DNA of 64,000 nucleotides, taken from assembly GCA_963833885.1 (NCBI GenBank), contig CAWHZU010000014.1, forward strand, positions 120,249-184,248, in the 5' to 3' direction. The position numbers and the translations under genes were made by a program. The notes under the pieces were generated by a model. It was not told the origin of the DNA. It did no database searches and worked only from the letters and a program-made list of their open reading frames with translations. Positions 8,171 to 16,226 of this stretch are shown here, in pieces. Origin of the DNA: JASHPR01 sp963833885 (GTDB lineage Bacteria; Actinomycetota; Actinomycetes; Streptosporangiales; Streptosporangiaceae). Each line of letters starts with the position of its first letter. Within the stretch, counting starts at the first letter, position 1.

Positions 8171-8689
8171 ATGCTTTCCCTGCGCCCGATGACTGAAGTA
8201 GATCTCCCGGCGGTCGAGGCGTGGCTCCGGCTGCCGCATGTGGCCCGCTGGTGGACACCGGACACCACTGCCGGGGCGGAGATCGCCAAGTACCGGCAAC
8301 GAGTCCACCAGGACAGCAAGTCGGCCACGCACATGCTGATGGTCACCCTGGACAGCCTGCCCGTCGGCTGGTGCCAGTGGTACAGGTGGGCAGACTACCC
8401 CGCTGACGCCGAAGCCATCGGCGCACACGACGGGGAGATCGGGATCGACTACGCGATCGGCGACCCGGCACACGTCGGCCGGGGCGTCGGCACCACGCTG
8501 ATCGCCGCGCTAACGACCGAAATGCGCCGCCGTCATCCCAGCGCCGGGATACTGACCGACCCGGACGCCGCCAACATGGCCTCCCGGCGTGTCCTGGAGA
8601 AGAACGGCTTCCATCTCGTGGCTGTCCGGCCGGTCGCCACTGAAGCGAGCGACGCCCCGATGGCCATCTACCGCCTGTCCTGCACCTGA
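8171..8689 (+). CDS. GNAT acetyltransferase, AAC(6')-like
   Basis: 172 residues. LRPMTEVDLPAVEAWLRLPH and VARWW at the N-terminus are followed by GIDYAIGDPAHVGRGVGTTL (motif A, acetyl-CoA pyrophosphate loop R/Q-x-x-G-x-G/A) and PDAANMASRRVLEKNGFHLV (motif B). This pattern matches the aminoglycoside 6'-N-acetyltransferase/RimJ-like group (Acetyltransf_8). Actinobacterial homologues are usually not proven resistance genes and some act on siderophores. The stop is 2 bp from the end of the convergent patatin gene, so there is no room for a terminator. Confidence 0.8.
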   Translation: MLSLRPMTEVDLPAVEAWLRLPHVARWWTPDTTAGAEIAKYRQRVHQDSKSATHMLMVTLDSLPVGWCQWYRWADYPADAEAIGAHDGEIGIDYAIGDPAHVGRGVGTTLIAALTTEMRRRHPSAGILTDPDAANMASRRVLEKNGFHLVAVRPVATEASDAPMAIYRLSCT

Positions 8690-8690
8690 C

Positions 8691-11138
8691 TCATCGCCTG
8701 GCGTCGCCGAGTTGGTGCAGCACCGGCGGACTGCCGAGGCCAGCGCCGACAGGGCAGCTCAAGGGCGGCATGCACTCCTGCGCAGCAGCCAGCACCGTGG
8801 CTCCGCCGAGTTCGACGTAGGCCTCGAACTCGGCGGCGTCATACAACTGCTCTAGCGTGCTGTCGCAGGGGTAGGTCGAGTGATCCTTGGCGTAAGCGAG
8901 GACGTCCCAGGGCGCTCCGTTCCACCAGCCGAGCTTGCACACCCAGATGTCACCCTGCTCGGGCAGCCCGGGCGTGCCGGTCGGCCTGGTGAACTTGCCG
9001 TGCGCCCACGGGCGGACCACCTGTCCCGGAGCCAGCTTGGTGCCACCCTTGACCATCGTGGTGGGATCGAGGTCGATGTCCACTCCAGCGTCGCTCCTGG
9101 CCAGGGCCATGGATCCGCCGAGCGTGAACCACGTGTCGGCCTTGTCACCAGAAGCGTCCAGCACCACGATGTGCCGTGCCCCGCGGCGCAGCGCCTCGAC
9201 CAGGCCGAGGTTGTCGTAGTGGCCGCCGTCGGTCACGTACATCCACGTATCGCGGTAGCTCAGGTGGCCGACGGCCTCGGACCACAGCAGGCCGGCCGTG
9301 GGCTGCATCAGCCGGTACCACAGTTCCCCCCGGAGCTTGCGGCGGAGCCGCAGGTCGAGGACGTGGGCCCAGAGCCTGGCCTCGCGGTCGTTGTTCCGGC
9401 GTGCCTTACGCTCCCAGAGCGGGTGCGGCCAGAAGTACCACAGCAGCAAGAGGATCGGCCGCCGCGTCCACCGTCGGTCGGGCTCCCCGGACTTGCCCAC
9501 CTTCTGCTGTTCGATGCGGTTGCGCGCTGCCCGGACCAGGGTCGGGTGCGGCAGCCACACGCCGAGGCGGACGTTCGTCGCGGTGAGCAGAATCCGGTAA
9601 GCCTGCTGCGTCGCGGAACCCATCAGCGGCGACACGGCCGCGCCGCTGATCGCCGAGATATCAAACAGGGTGCTACGCCGCTGCCCGACGAGAGCCTCGT
9701 AGTCGGACGTCAGGGCCTGGGCGTCAGCCTCCCCTTCGGAACAGGTTGTGCGGCGCAAGGTGACGTGGTCCGGGTCGAAGCTGACGCAGAAGCCGCCGCT
9801 GCCCGGTGGCACCTCGCGGTCCGCGTTGATGTTGGCGGTGCCGCAGATCACCAGGCCAGGTTCGTCGGCGGCGCCGGTGCTGTCCCGGAACTCGGACAGC
9901 CGGGTCGCGGCGGCCTCGGCGAACAGGCGGCGTGCCGACACCGGATTCCGCTCCTGCGCCGCCCGCCGGGTGACGGCGAAAGCGTTGGCCAGCCGCCACC
10001 GGTAGACATCGTGCAGCGATATGCGGTTGACGTTCACGGCAGCCCGGCCGAACACCATCACGGCCAGCGCTGCGATGACCTGCAGGAGCTGGGCCGCGGT
10101 GAATCCGGACCGGGTGCCATCGCTGATCCACAGCAGCGCGAGCACCGCGCCGCCAAGGACGATCACGGCGCTGGCCAGCCAGGGCAGCAGCCGCTGACGC
10201 AGCGAGCCGGCGAGCATGGTGAGAAAGCCTGGCTGCCCGGCCGCCGCCGAGTTAGCCTGCCTGCTCAGCGCGTTCCACTTGGCCAGCCCTGCCTGGCAGT
10301 ACTTCGCAATCGCCGCCACCGCGGCAACCAGGCCCGTCACCGCCGCAGCCGACCAGGTCGGCCTCGTGCCGAAGCCGATGGCGCGGGCGACGGTGCCGAA
10401 CGACCCGGTGCTGCGGGTCAGCCACGAGATCAGCGGCGGGGCCGCGAGCATCGCCAGGCTAAGACCGACCGTCAGGAGAGCAGCCCAGCTCACCACCTGT
10501 GCCCGGTTAGCGCTGCGGTCCGGGTCGTCCGGCTTCAGCCAGGCCCACCACCGCACGCGGGCGGCGCGGCGGTGGCTGAGCGGCGGCTCGAGCGTCAGCC
10601 ACCAGAACGCGAAGAGCACCAGCGTGACCCCCGCGGCGATCACCGGGAGCAGCCACCACGCGGTCCCGGTCACCGCAGCCGTCATCGTGCGCGAACCCGA
10701 CGGGACCAGCACGCCCTGCCAGCGCAGCAGCCAGCCCCAGGCGTGCGTGAACGCGTAGAGGGGGGCCGCCACGATGATGAACGTGACGATCGCACCGAGC
10801 AGCAGCGACAGGACACCGACCAGCACGGTCGCGCCGTTGGGCGCGATGTAGCGGGTGTTGTCGCGCAGGTTCCGCTCTTCGGCGGTACCGGGGGCGTACG
10901 CGTGGGGAACCGTGCCGGACGGCAGGTCGTGCGCCACGAGCGCGCGGGAGGAGGCGATGTAGCTTCCGCCGGACACCCCCAGGATCCACTTGGCGGTCCC
11001 GAGCAGACCGCCGAGGTCGAGGCTCTGCAGTGCCCCCAGGCAGTAAGCGGCTGACCGGATGCCGCCCCCCGAGCAGCAGATCGCCCAGTCGCCGCCGCCC
11101 GTCGCGTCTGCCTCGGGACTTAATCCCAATGACTTCAT
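8691..11138 (-). CDS. Membrane patatin-like phospholipase
   Basis: 815 residues from the ATG at 11138, which has a GGGGGAG ribosome site. An open frame continues upstream but is antisense to the next gene. All patatin elements are present: the oxyanion glycine-rich loop CSGGGIRSAAY (about 22-32), the nucleophile elbow G-V-S-G-G with Ser56, and the catalytic Asp in DGGHYDNLGLVEAL (about 637). Between the Ser and the Asp lie about 580 residues with several hydrophobic membrane segments (about 100-400) and a long charged region. Standard patatins are soluble with the dyad about 150-200 residues apart, so this one carries a large membrane insertion. Predicted activity is acyl hydrolysis of membrane lipids. 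Confidence 0.85.
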   Translation of the reverse strand: MKSLGLSPEADATGGGDWAICCSGGGIRSAAYCLGALQSLDLGGLLGTAKWILGVSGGSYIASSRALVAHDLPSGTVPHAYAPGTAEERNLRDNTRYIAPNGATVLVGVLSLLLGAIVTFIIVAAPLYAFTHAWGWLLRWQGVLVPSGSRTMTAAVTGTAWWLLPVIAAGVTLVLFAFWWLTLEPPLSHRRAARVRWWAWLKPDDPDRSANRAQVVSWAALLTVGLSLAMLAAPPLISWLTRSTGSFGTVARAIGFGTRPTWSAAAVTGLVAAVAAIAKYCQAGLAKWNALSRQANSAAAGQPGFLTMLAGSLRQRLLPWLASAVIVLGGAVLALLWISDGTRSGFTAAQLLQVIAALAVMVFGRAAVNVNRISLHDVYRWRLANAFAVTRRAAQERNPVSARRLFAEAAATRLSEFRDSTGAADEPGLVICGTANINADREVPPGSGGFCVSFDPDHVTLRRTTCSEGEADAQALTSDYEALVGQRRSTLFDISAISGAAVSPLMGSATQQAYRILLTATNVRLGVWLPHPTLVRAARNRIEQQKVGKSGEPDRRWTRRPILLLLWYFWPHPLWERKARRNNDREARLWAHVLDLRLRRKLRGELWYRLMQPTAGLLWSEAVGHLSYRDTWMYVTDGGHYDNLGLVEALRRGARHIVVLDASGDKADTWFTLGGSMALARSDAGVDIDLDPTTMVKGGTKLAPGQVVRPWAHGKFTRPTGTPGLPEQGDIWVCKLGWWNGAPWDVLAYAKDHSTYPCDSTLEQLYDAAEFEAYVELGGATVLAAAQECMPPLSCPVGAGLGSPPVLHQLGDARR

Positions 11139-11411
11139 GCCGCTCCCCCATCTCGGCCAAACGCTAGGCGCATGGCACCGGCGTTTAGGGATGTAGAGCC
11201 AGCAGCAACGTCCCTGATACCTGCCAGCGGTGCGGAGACCAAGCTGTGGCCTCAGTAAGCTTGGCTCCGTTTGGGGAGGCACGTGTGACCAGCCGCGATC
11301 CGCATGCCCCTCCGCACTCGCCTGCTGCGGGCGACGCATCCCGGCGGTCAGCGAAGTCGTGGCCGCTGAGCCGGAAGACCCGAGCTGGCCTCCTTTACCT
11401 GCACCTTCGCC

Positions 11412-12251
11412 TTGCAGCGGCTGGCCTTGCAGACACGCCAATGGTTTTCGGTGGTCACTGCCGGGTTGTCGGGCAACTCGGTGTCCGGCATTCTGCCGGG
11501 CGGCGCGGCGGCCGGGGCCGGGCTGCAGTTCGAGTTGCTCTCGCACGCCGGGTTCGACACGGACGCCGCGGCAGGCGCCCTGACCACCTTCTCGCTGCTG
11601 GAGGTGGGCGCGCTGCTGGCGCTGCCCGTGGTCGCGCTGCCCGCCGTGCTGGCTGGCACGGCTGTGAGCCCTGGACTCGTGCGTACCGCGCTGCTTGGAC
11701 TCGGGATGTTCTGCCTTCTTGCCATCACCGGCGTAGTCCTTCTGAAAACCGACCGGCCGCTGGCCGCGGTCGGCCGCGCCGCTCAGTCGCTGCGGAACCG
11801 GATCACCCGGGGCCGCCCGCCGCTGACCGGCCTGGACACGCGGCTGCTGTCCGAACGCGACACGATCAGGTCGGTCCTAGGCCACAACTGGTGGCAGGCG
11901 CTCCTGCTGACCGTCGGCCGGCTTGGATTCGATTTCGGCTGCCTGCTCGCCGCCCTGCGTGCCACCGGCACCCATCCCCAGCACGCGCTGGTGCTGCTGG
12001 CCTACGCCGCCGCCAACGTCATCGAGCTCGTCCCGGTTACCCCGGGCGGGCTCGGCCTGGTCGAGGCCAGCCTGACCGGCCTGCTGGTCCTGGCCGGCGT
12101 CCACGCAGGTGACGCGCTCCTGGCCACGCTGGCCTACCGCCTCGCCTCCTACTGGCTACCGCTGTGCGCTGGACCGCCGGCCTACCTTCTGTACCGGCAC
12201 CGCTACGGCCGCTGGCACACCAGGCCCGGGATTGACAACTCGGCACGGTGA
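11412..12251 (+). CDS. Flippase-like membrane protein (UPF0104/LPG synthase TM type), N-terminus lost
   Basis: 279 residues from a TTG at 11412. The hydrophobic profile and the C-terminal signature (NVIELVPVTPGGLGLVEASL, then LAYRLASYWLPLCAGPPAYL) identify the lysylphosphatidylglycerol synthase transmembrane/AglD family. The family N-terminus normally has about two more helices. In-frame homology (ELASFTCTFALQRLALQTRQ) extends upstream of the TTG, but a TGA at about 11369 closes the frame and no plausible start lies between. The gene therefore looks 5'-truncated and may be non-functional. No proper ribosome site is visible. Confidence 0.6.
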   Translation: MQRLALQTRQWFSVVTAGLSGNSVSGILPGGAAAGAGLQFELLSHAGFDTDAAAGALTTFSLLEVGALLALPVVALPAVLAGTAVSPGLVRTALLGLGMFCLLAITGVVLLKTDRPLAAVGRAAQSLRNRITRGRPPLTGLDTRLLSERDTIRSVLGHNWWQALLLTVGRLGFDFGCLLAALRATGTHPQHALVLLAYAAANVIELVPVTPGGLGLVEASLTGLLVLAGVHAGDALLATLAYRLASYWLPLCAGPPAYLLYRHRYGRWHTRPGIDNSAR

Positions 12252-12299
12252 GGAAAGGAATTCCAGTTTCGTGCGGATGAACAAGATCCGCGTGCTGGT

Positions 12300-12337
12300 G
12301 GGCGTGGCCACCCCGGGGGTCCCGTGTGGCCACGCCC
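12300..12337. terminator. Hairpin between convergent genes
   Basis: Perfect 12-bp arms (GGGCGTGGCCAC at 12300-12311, complement at 12326-12337) flank a 14-nt loop. It lies between the flippase-like gene and the convergent fasciclin gene and could terminate both. There is no U-tract, which is usual in actinobacteria. Confidence 0.65.
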
Positions 12338-12368
12338 CGCACGCTGCCGCGCTACCTGCCTCCCAGCG

Positions 12369-13010
12369 TCAGTGGGTAGGAGGCATGAGCACGGAGCCGA
12401 TGATGTAGACGGTGGCGTTCGCGGTCTGCACGTCGCCGCAGACCACCGGGACGGAGTTGACCTCGTAGGAGCTGCCCATCTTGGACGGCATCACCGTCGA
12501 GCCCTCCAGGGTCTTGATCGGCTTGCCAGAGGCGAGCTGCGCCGGGGTGATGTGACCGGACGCGACGTGGTAAGTCAGGATCTTGGTGAGCTCGGCCTTG
12601 TTGCCCAGCACTGAGTTCAGGGTCGCCGTCGGGATCTTGGCGAACGCTGCGTTGTCGGGCGCGAACACGGTGATGCCCGGCGCCGAGTTGAGCGTGTCCA
12701 CCAGGCCCGCCTTGGTCACGGCAGTGACCAGGGTGGACAGCAGCGGGTTGCTGGACGCGGCGGTGGCGACCGGGGCGGTGGACATGCCAGTGAAGCTGCC
12801 CTTCCCTGAGGAGGGCACCGAGGCGCACCCCGGGCCGAACGGGGCCATGGCCGAACCCGAGGTGGAGGCGGCCGGCTGAGCCGCCGGCGCCTTCGCTGTC
12901 GCCTTCGGGCTTGCCGCGGACGCAGCGGACGAGCCGCTGGAACTGCAGGCGGCCGCGCCGAGCGCGAGTGTTCCGGCGATTGCTGCGACGCCAAGGAACT
13001 TGTATCTCAT
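12369..13010 (-). CDS. Fasciclin-domain (FAS1) lipoprotein, MPT70/MPT83-like
   Basis: 213 residues. The signal peptide ends in a lipobox LGAAAC (Cys22), so the mature protein is lipid-anchored at the outer face. A Ser/Ala/Pro linker (to about 50) leads to one FAS1 domain (NPLLSTLVTAVTKAGLVDTL, then GITVFAPDNAAFAKIPTATL and LTKILTYHVASGHITPAQLA). Mycobacterial MPT70 and MPT83 have this domain and are controlled by SigK. Here the gene lies 57 bp downstream of the molybdopterin oxidoreductase and diverges, through it, from sigK-rskA, so it is very probably part of that regulon. FAS1 domains mediate adhesion, but the partner is unknown. Confidence 0.88.
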   Translation of the reverse strand: MRYKFLGVAAIAGTLALGAAACSSSGSSAASAASPKATAKAPAAQPAASTSGSAMAPFGPGCASVPSSGKGSFTGMSTAPVATAASSNPLLSTLVTAVTKAGLVDTLNSAPGITVFAPDNAAFAKIPTATLNSVLGNKAELTKILTYHVASGHITPAQLASGKPIKTLEGSTVMPSKMGSSYEVNSVPVVCGDVQTANATVYIIGSVLMPPTH

Positions 13011-13038
13011 GAGCTTCCTTCTCTCCTGTGTTGGCGAA

Positions 13039-13057
13039 CCGCTGCGGGACGCAGCGG
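13039..13057 (-). terminator. Intercistronic hairpin between oxidoreductase and fasciclin genes
   Basis: Perfect 7-bp arms (CCGCTGC / GCAGCGG) around a 5-nt loop in the 57-bp spacer. It could reduce read-through or protect an mRNA end, setting different levels for the two genes. No separate promoter for the fasciclin gene is obvious. Confidence 0.4.
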
Positions 13058-13067
13058 ACTGAAGGCT

Positions 13068-14699
13068 TTAGGTGACGGTCACCGCGGCGCTGTCCCACCC
13101 GGTGGCGCCGTTGGGGAAGATCCCGGTGCGTTTGGCGGGCTGGGTCGCGCCGGTGCCGTCGGTCGCGCGGACCTGGAGCTGATGCAGGCCGGGAGCGGCG
13201 TCCCAGTACCAGACCCACTGCCGCCAGGTGTCGATGCCGTCCGCCGCGGCCAGCTGGGCGTCGTGCCAGGGCCCGCCGTCGGCTTGGACCTGCACCCTTT
13301 CGATGCCGCGATGCGGTGCCCAGGCGACACCAGCCACGGCGGTGCGGCCCGCATGCACTTGCTGGAACGGCTTGGGCACGTCGATCCGCGACATCGTCTT
13401 GATCGGCCCCATGACTGAGTAGCCCCGCTGCACCCAGTAGGAGCGCTGGGCGGCGAAGGTGGTCAGCTCGATGTCGGTTACCCACTTGGTGGCCGAGGCG
13501 TAGCCGAAAAGGCCGGGAACGATCATCCGGGCGGGGAAGCCGTGCGCGATTGGCAGCGGCTGGCCGTTCATGCCGACGGCCAGCAGCGCGTCCGGGTCGC
13601 TCATCACCACGGCCGTAGGCGTTCCGGCGGTCCATCCATCGTTTGAGGTGGACAGGATCTGGTCGGCGCCTGCGTGCACCCCGGCCTCGCGCAGCAGCGC
13701 CGCGAGGCTGGCGCCGAGCCACCGTGCGTTCCCCGCCAGCGGCCCGCCGACCTGGTTGGACACACAGGCCAGCGTGATGTCCGCCTCGGTGAGCGGGCGC
13801 CGCAGCAAGTCGCCGAACGACAGCTCCAGCGGCCGGTCAACCATCCCGTGCACCCGTAGCGTCCACTCATCGGGCGCAATCTGCGGCAGGACCAGCTCGG
13901 TGTCGACCCGGTAGAAGCTGGCGTCGGAGGTGAAGAACGGGGTGATGCCGGGGATCGGCAGCTGGGTTCCGGCGGTCACGGCCGGGGCCTGTTTGGCAGG
14001 CGCCGGGAGCCGGATGGCGGCACGGAGCCGGTCGACGTTGAACCGGCTCAGCAGCTTCTGGCCGGCCAGGCCGCCGACGGCGGCCACCGCGGCCGTGCCG
14101 GCCGCGAGGGCGAGGAACCGGCGCCGGTCCGGGGTTCGCGCGGACAAGGCCCCCCGCCGTGCTTCGGCAAGAGGTGCCGGAGCGGACCAGTCCAGAACCG
14201 CCGTAGCCGACCCGGGGCGCGACGTCGGCCCGGTCCGCTGGCGGCCGCCCCCGGCGCGGACCAGCAACGTCAGCGCCACCGCGGCCACCGCGACGCCCAC
14301 GAGCGTCGGAACGAGGTCCGCCGCGCCGGAATTCGGCCGGGTGATCGCCGCGGCGACGCCCAGCACGCCGAAAACCCCCAGCCCGGCGAGCCCGTAGCCG
14401 ACCCTTCGCAGCGCCAGCATCCCCACCACGGCCGCGAACGCGGCGAGCATCAACAGGATCCCGGCCACCAGGACCTGCTTGTCGTGGCTGCCGACATGAC
14501 CGATCACGAAATCCTTGACCGGGACCGGGGTCAGGTTGATGGCCACCTCACCCACCGCCACCACGGGGCTGCCCAACGGGCCGGTGAGCCCCGCGACCAG
14601 CTGGGCGACGCCCAGCGCGGCGGCGGCGGCGAGCAGCCCGGACGTCGCGCCAGTCAGTGCGCGTCTCGCCGCGGATCCGCTCAGCTTTGTCCCGATCAC
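13068..14699 (-). CDS. Membrane-anchored molybdopterin oxidoreductase (sulfite oxidase/YedY-like)
   Basis: 543 residues. Five hydrophobic helices fill the first about 165 residues. A twin-arginine-like RRRFLALAAGTAAVAAVGG (about 190) precedes the sulfite oxidase Mo-binding domain, with the molybdenum-ligand Cys in ADITLACVSNQVGG and PIAHGFPARMIVPGLFGYAS. A Mo-co dimerisation domain (GIERVQVQADGGPWHDAQLA) forms the C-terminus. The start is the GTG at 14699, only 7 nt after a SigK-type -10, so the mRNA is probably leaderless. The true substrate of this actinobacterial group is not established. Confidence 0.85.
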   Translation of the reverse strand: MIGTKLSGSAARRALTGATSGLLAAAAALGVAQLVAGLTGPLGSPVVAVGEVAINLTPVPVKDFVIGHVGSHDKQVLVAGILLMLAAFAAVVGMLALRRVGYGLAGLGVFGVLGVAAAITRPNSGAADLVPTLVGVAVAAVALTLLVRAGGGRQRTGPTSRPGSATAVLDWSAPAPLAEARRGALSARTPDRRRFLALAAGTAAVAAVGGLAGQKLLSRFNVDRLRAAIRLPAPAKQAPAVTAGTQLPIPGITPFFTSDASFYRVDTELVLPQIAPDEWTLRVHGMVDRPLELSFGDLLRRPLTEADITLACVSNQVGGPLAGNARWLGASLAALLREAGVHAGADQILSTSNDGWTAGTPTAVVMSDPDALLAVGMNGQPLPIAHGFPARMIVPGLFGYASATKWVTDIELTTFAAQRSYWVQRGYSVMGPIKTMSRIDVPKPFQQVHAGRTAVAGVAWAPHRGIERVQVQADGGPWHDAQLAAADGIDTWRQWVWYWDAAPGLHQLQVRATDGTGATQPAKRTGIFPNGATGWDSAAVTVT

Positions 14700-14706
14700 G
14701 CGCTGT

Positions 14707-14734
14707 ATTCGCGGCCTGCTGGCCTACGGATTGG
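14707..14734 (-). promoter_or_regulatory. SigK-type promoter for the oxidoreductase-fasciclin operon
   Basis: On the minus strand: CCAATCC (14728-14734), a 15-bp spacer, and GCGAAT (14707-14712), then 7 nt to the GTG at 14699. The elements and spacing duplicate those of the promoter facing the other way at 14768-14795. They resemble the mycobacterial SigK consensus (CCATCC ... CCGAAT). Confidence 0.65.
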
Positions 14735-14767
14735 TCTCGATTCCGATTCGGCGGGCGCGCCTGCCCA

Positions 14768-14795
14768 CCAATCCGATCCTCGGGTTGCGCCGAAT
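14768..14795 (+). promoter_or_regulatory. SigK-type autoregulatory promoter of sigK-rskA
   Basis: CCAATCC (14768-14774), a 15-bp spacer and CCGAAT (14790-14795), then 7 nt to the ATG at 14803. The -10 is an exact match to the known SigK CCGAAT. This implies autoregulation and a leaderless or near-leaderless transcript. Confidence 0.68.
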
Positions 14796-14802
14796 AGAGG
14801 CC

Positions 14803-15399
14803 ATGAGCGGACATGACATGAGGGCCGCCCTGCCGGGCCCTGGTCTCTCGGAGGGGAGAGACCAGGGCCTGGACGACCTGGTCGGCCGGGTCGCCCGCGG
14901 CGATCAGGACGCGTTCGAGGCGCTGTATGACCGGCTGGCCGGACCGGCGTATGGCCTGATCCGCAAGGTGGTCAGGGACCAGGCGCAGTCCGAAGAGGTC
15001 ACCCAGGAGGCGCTGCTCGAGGTGTGGCGCACCGCGTCCAGGTTCGATCCCGCTCGGGGCAGCGCCACGACCTGGGTGATGACGATCGCACACCGGCGCG
15101 CCGTCGACCGGGTGCGCTCGGCCGCGGCTGCGACCGAGCGGGAGCACCGGACCGCGCAGCCCCTCACGGCCAACGACGAGGTTGCCGAGACCGCCGTGGC
15201 CAACCTGGACGCTGAGCGGGTGCGCCGCTGCCTGGGCGGGCTGACCGACCTGCAGCGTGAGTCCATCACGCTCGCGTACTACGGCGGATACACGTATCCG
15301 GAGGTCGCCGGGCTGCTGCACACGGCGCTGGGAACCGTCAAAACCCGGATCCGCGACGGCCTGATCCGGCTGCGCGACTGCATGGGGGTGACCTGGTGA
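14803..15399 (+). CDS. sigK: ECF sigma factor SigK
   Basis: 198 residues. Region 2 is visible (DAFEALYDRLAGPAYGLIRK, then QSEEVTQEALLEVWRTASRF and GSATTWVMTIAHRRAVDRVR). So is region 4 (LTDLQRESITLAYYGGYTYP, then EVAGLLHTALGTVKTRIRDG). The overall form is that of ECF group 19 SigK. The ATG at 14803 is chosen because it sits 7 nt behind a SigK-type -10; a second in-frame ATG at 14818 is possible. The stop overlaps the rskA start by 4 bp. A long perfect hairpin lies inside the first codons (14836-14869). The sigma factor should be held at the membrane by RskA and act on both divergent promoters. Confidence 0.88.
   Translation: MSGHDMRAALPGPGLSEGRDQGLDDLVGRVARGDQDAFEALYDRLAGPAYGLIRKVVRDQAQSEEVTQEALLEVWRTASRFDPARGSATTWVMTIAHRRAVDRVRSAAAATEREHRTAQPLTANDEVAETAVANLDAERVRRCLGGLTDLQRESITLAYYGGYTYPEVAGLLHTALGTVKTRIRDGLIRLRDCMGVTW
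14836..14869 (+). other. Strong hairpin in the 5' coding part of sigK with a GGAGGG loop
   Basis: Perfect 14-bp arms (GGCCCTGGTCTCTC at 14836-14849 and its complement at 14856-14869) enclose a 6-nt loop, GGAGGG. It starts 33 nt after the proposed ATG, at the variable N-terminal tail of the sigma factor. A stem this stable at the start of a leaderless mRNA could affect early elongation or act as a protein or RNA binding site. Chance is possible in GC-rich DNA, but 14 perfect pairs are unusual. Confidence 0.5.
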
Positions 15400-16157
15400 G
15401 ATTCCCGCGCCATGACCTGCATACCCTGACCGGCGTCTACGCCCTGGACGCCGTGGACGGCGCCGAGCGGGACCTGTTCGAGCATCACCTGCGCCGCTGC
15501 AGGCCGTGCGGCAACGAGGTCCGCGGCCTGGCCGAGACAGCAACGGAACTGGCGATGGCCGCGGCGTTGCCGCCGCCGCCAAGAGTTAAGGAGCACGTGC
15601 TGGCCGCCGCCGCGGTGACCAGGCAGCTGCCTCCCGCCGTCGACCGGCCCAGCCGGGCCGCACACTGGACGCCGCGCCAGGTTTTCCGCCAGTCGTGGAC
15701 GCCCCGGCTTGCCGCGGCGGTGGCCGTGGTCAGCCTGGCGGTGGCCGTCGCGCTCGGGGCTGTCGGACTTCACACCCGGCGCGAGCTGGACTCCGCACGG
15801 GCGCAGAACCAGGCACTCGCCGCGGTCCTCGCCGCCCCAGACGCACGGATCATGACCGAGGCCGTCACGAACGGGGGAACGGCCACCGTCGTGGTCTCCC
15901 GCGTCGAGCGGAAGCTCGTCTTCACCACGTCCGGGCTGCCCCGGCTTCCCGGGAGCAAGGTCTACGAGCTCTGGCTGATGGGGCCGCCCCGGATCCGCCG
16001 GGCGGGCCTGCTTCCGGCTCCCGCGTCGGGAAGGACCGCGCCGGTGCTGGCCTCCGGGCTGGCCGCTGGCGACAGCGTGGGCGTGACCGTGGAGCCGGCT
16101 GGCGGGACCAGCCAGCCGACGACCACGCCCATCGTGGTCATGTCCCTGCGGACCTGA
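15396..16157 (+). CDS. rskA: Anti-sigma-K factor RskA
   Basis: 253 residues. The N-terminal anti-sigma domain carries a ZAS-like H-x3-C-x2-C (His31, Cys35, Cys38 in HHLRRCRPC). One membrane helix lies at about 103-125 (AAVAVVSLAVAVALGAVGLH). The extracytoplasmic C-terminal RskA domain (GSKVYELWLMGPP, PVLASGLAAGDSVGVTVEPA) completes it. RskA holds SigK inactive until regulated proteolysis of its outer and membrane parts. Translational coupling to sigK (4-bp overlap) keeps the two proteins balanced. Confidence 0.9.
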   Translation: MRFPRHDLHTLTGVYALDAVDGAERDLFEHHLRRCRPCGNEVRGLAETATELAMAAALPPPPRVKEHVLAAAAVTRQLPPAVDRPSRAAHWTPRQVFRQSWTPRLAAAVAVVSLAVAVALGAVGLHTRRELDSARAQNQALAAVLAAPDARIMTEAVTNGGTATVVVSRVERKLVFTTSGLPRLPGSKVYELWLMGPPRIRRAGLLPAPASGRTAPVLASGLAAGDSVGVTVEPAGGTSQPTTTPIVVMSLRT

Positions 16158-16226
16158 CCACCGGACCGGCTCCGCCGATGGCCGCCAGCTCGGCCGATGG
16201 CCGTCGGCTCGGCGCTGGGCGGGTGG

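Noticed and set aside
8880..11054. 724-codon plus-strand frame opposite the patatin gene
   Set aside because: Antisense artefact of GC bias; the patatin frame has all catalytic motifs.
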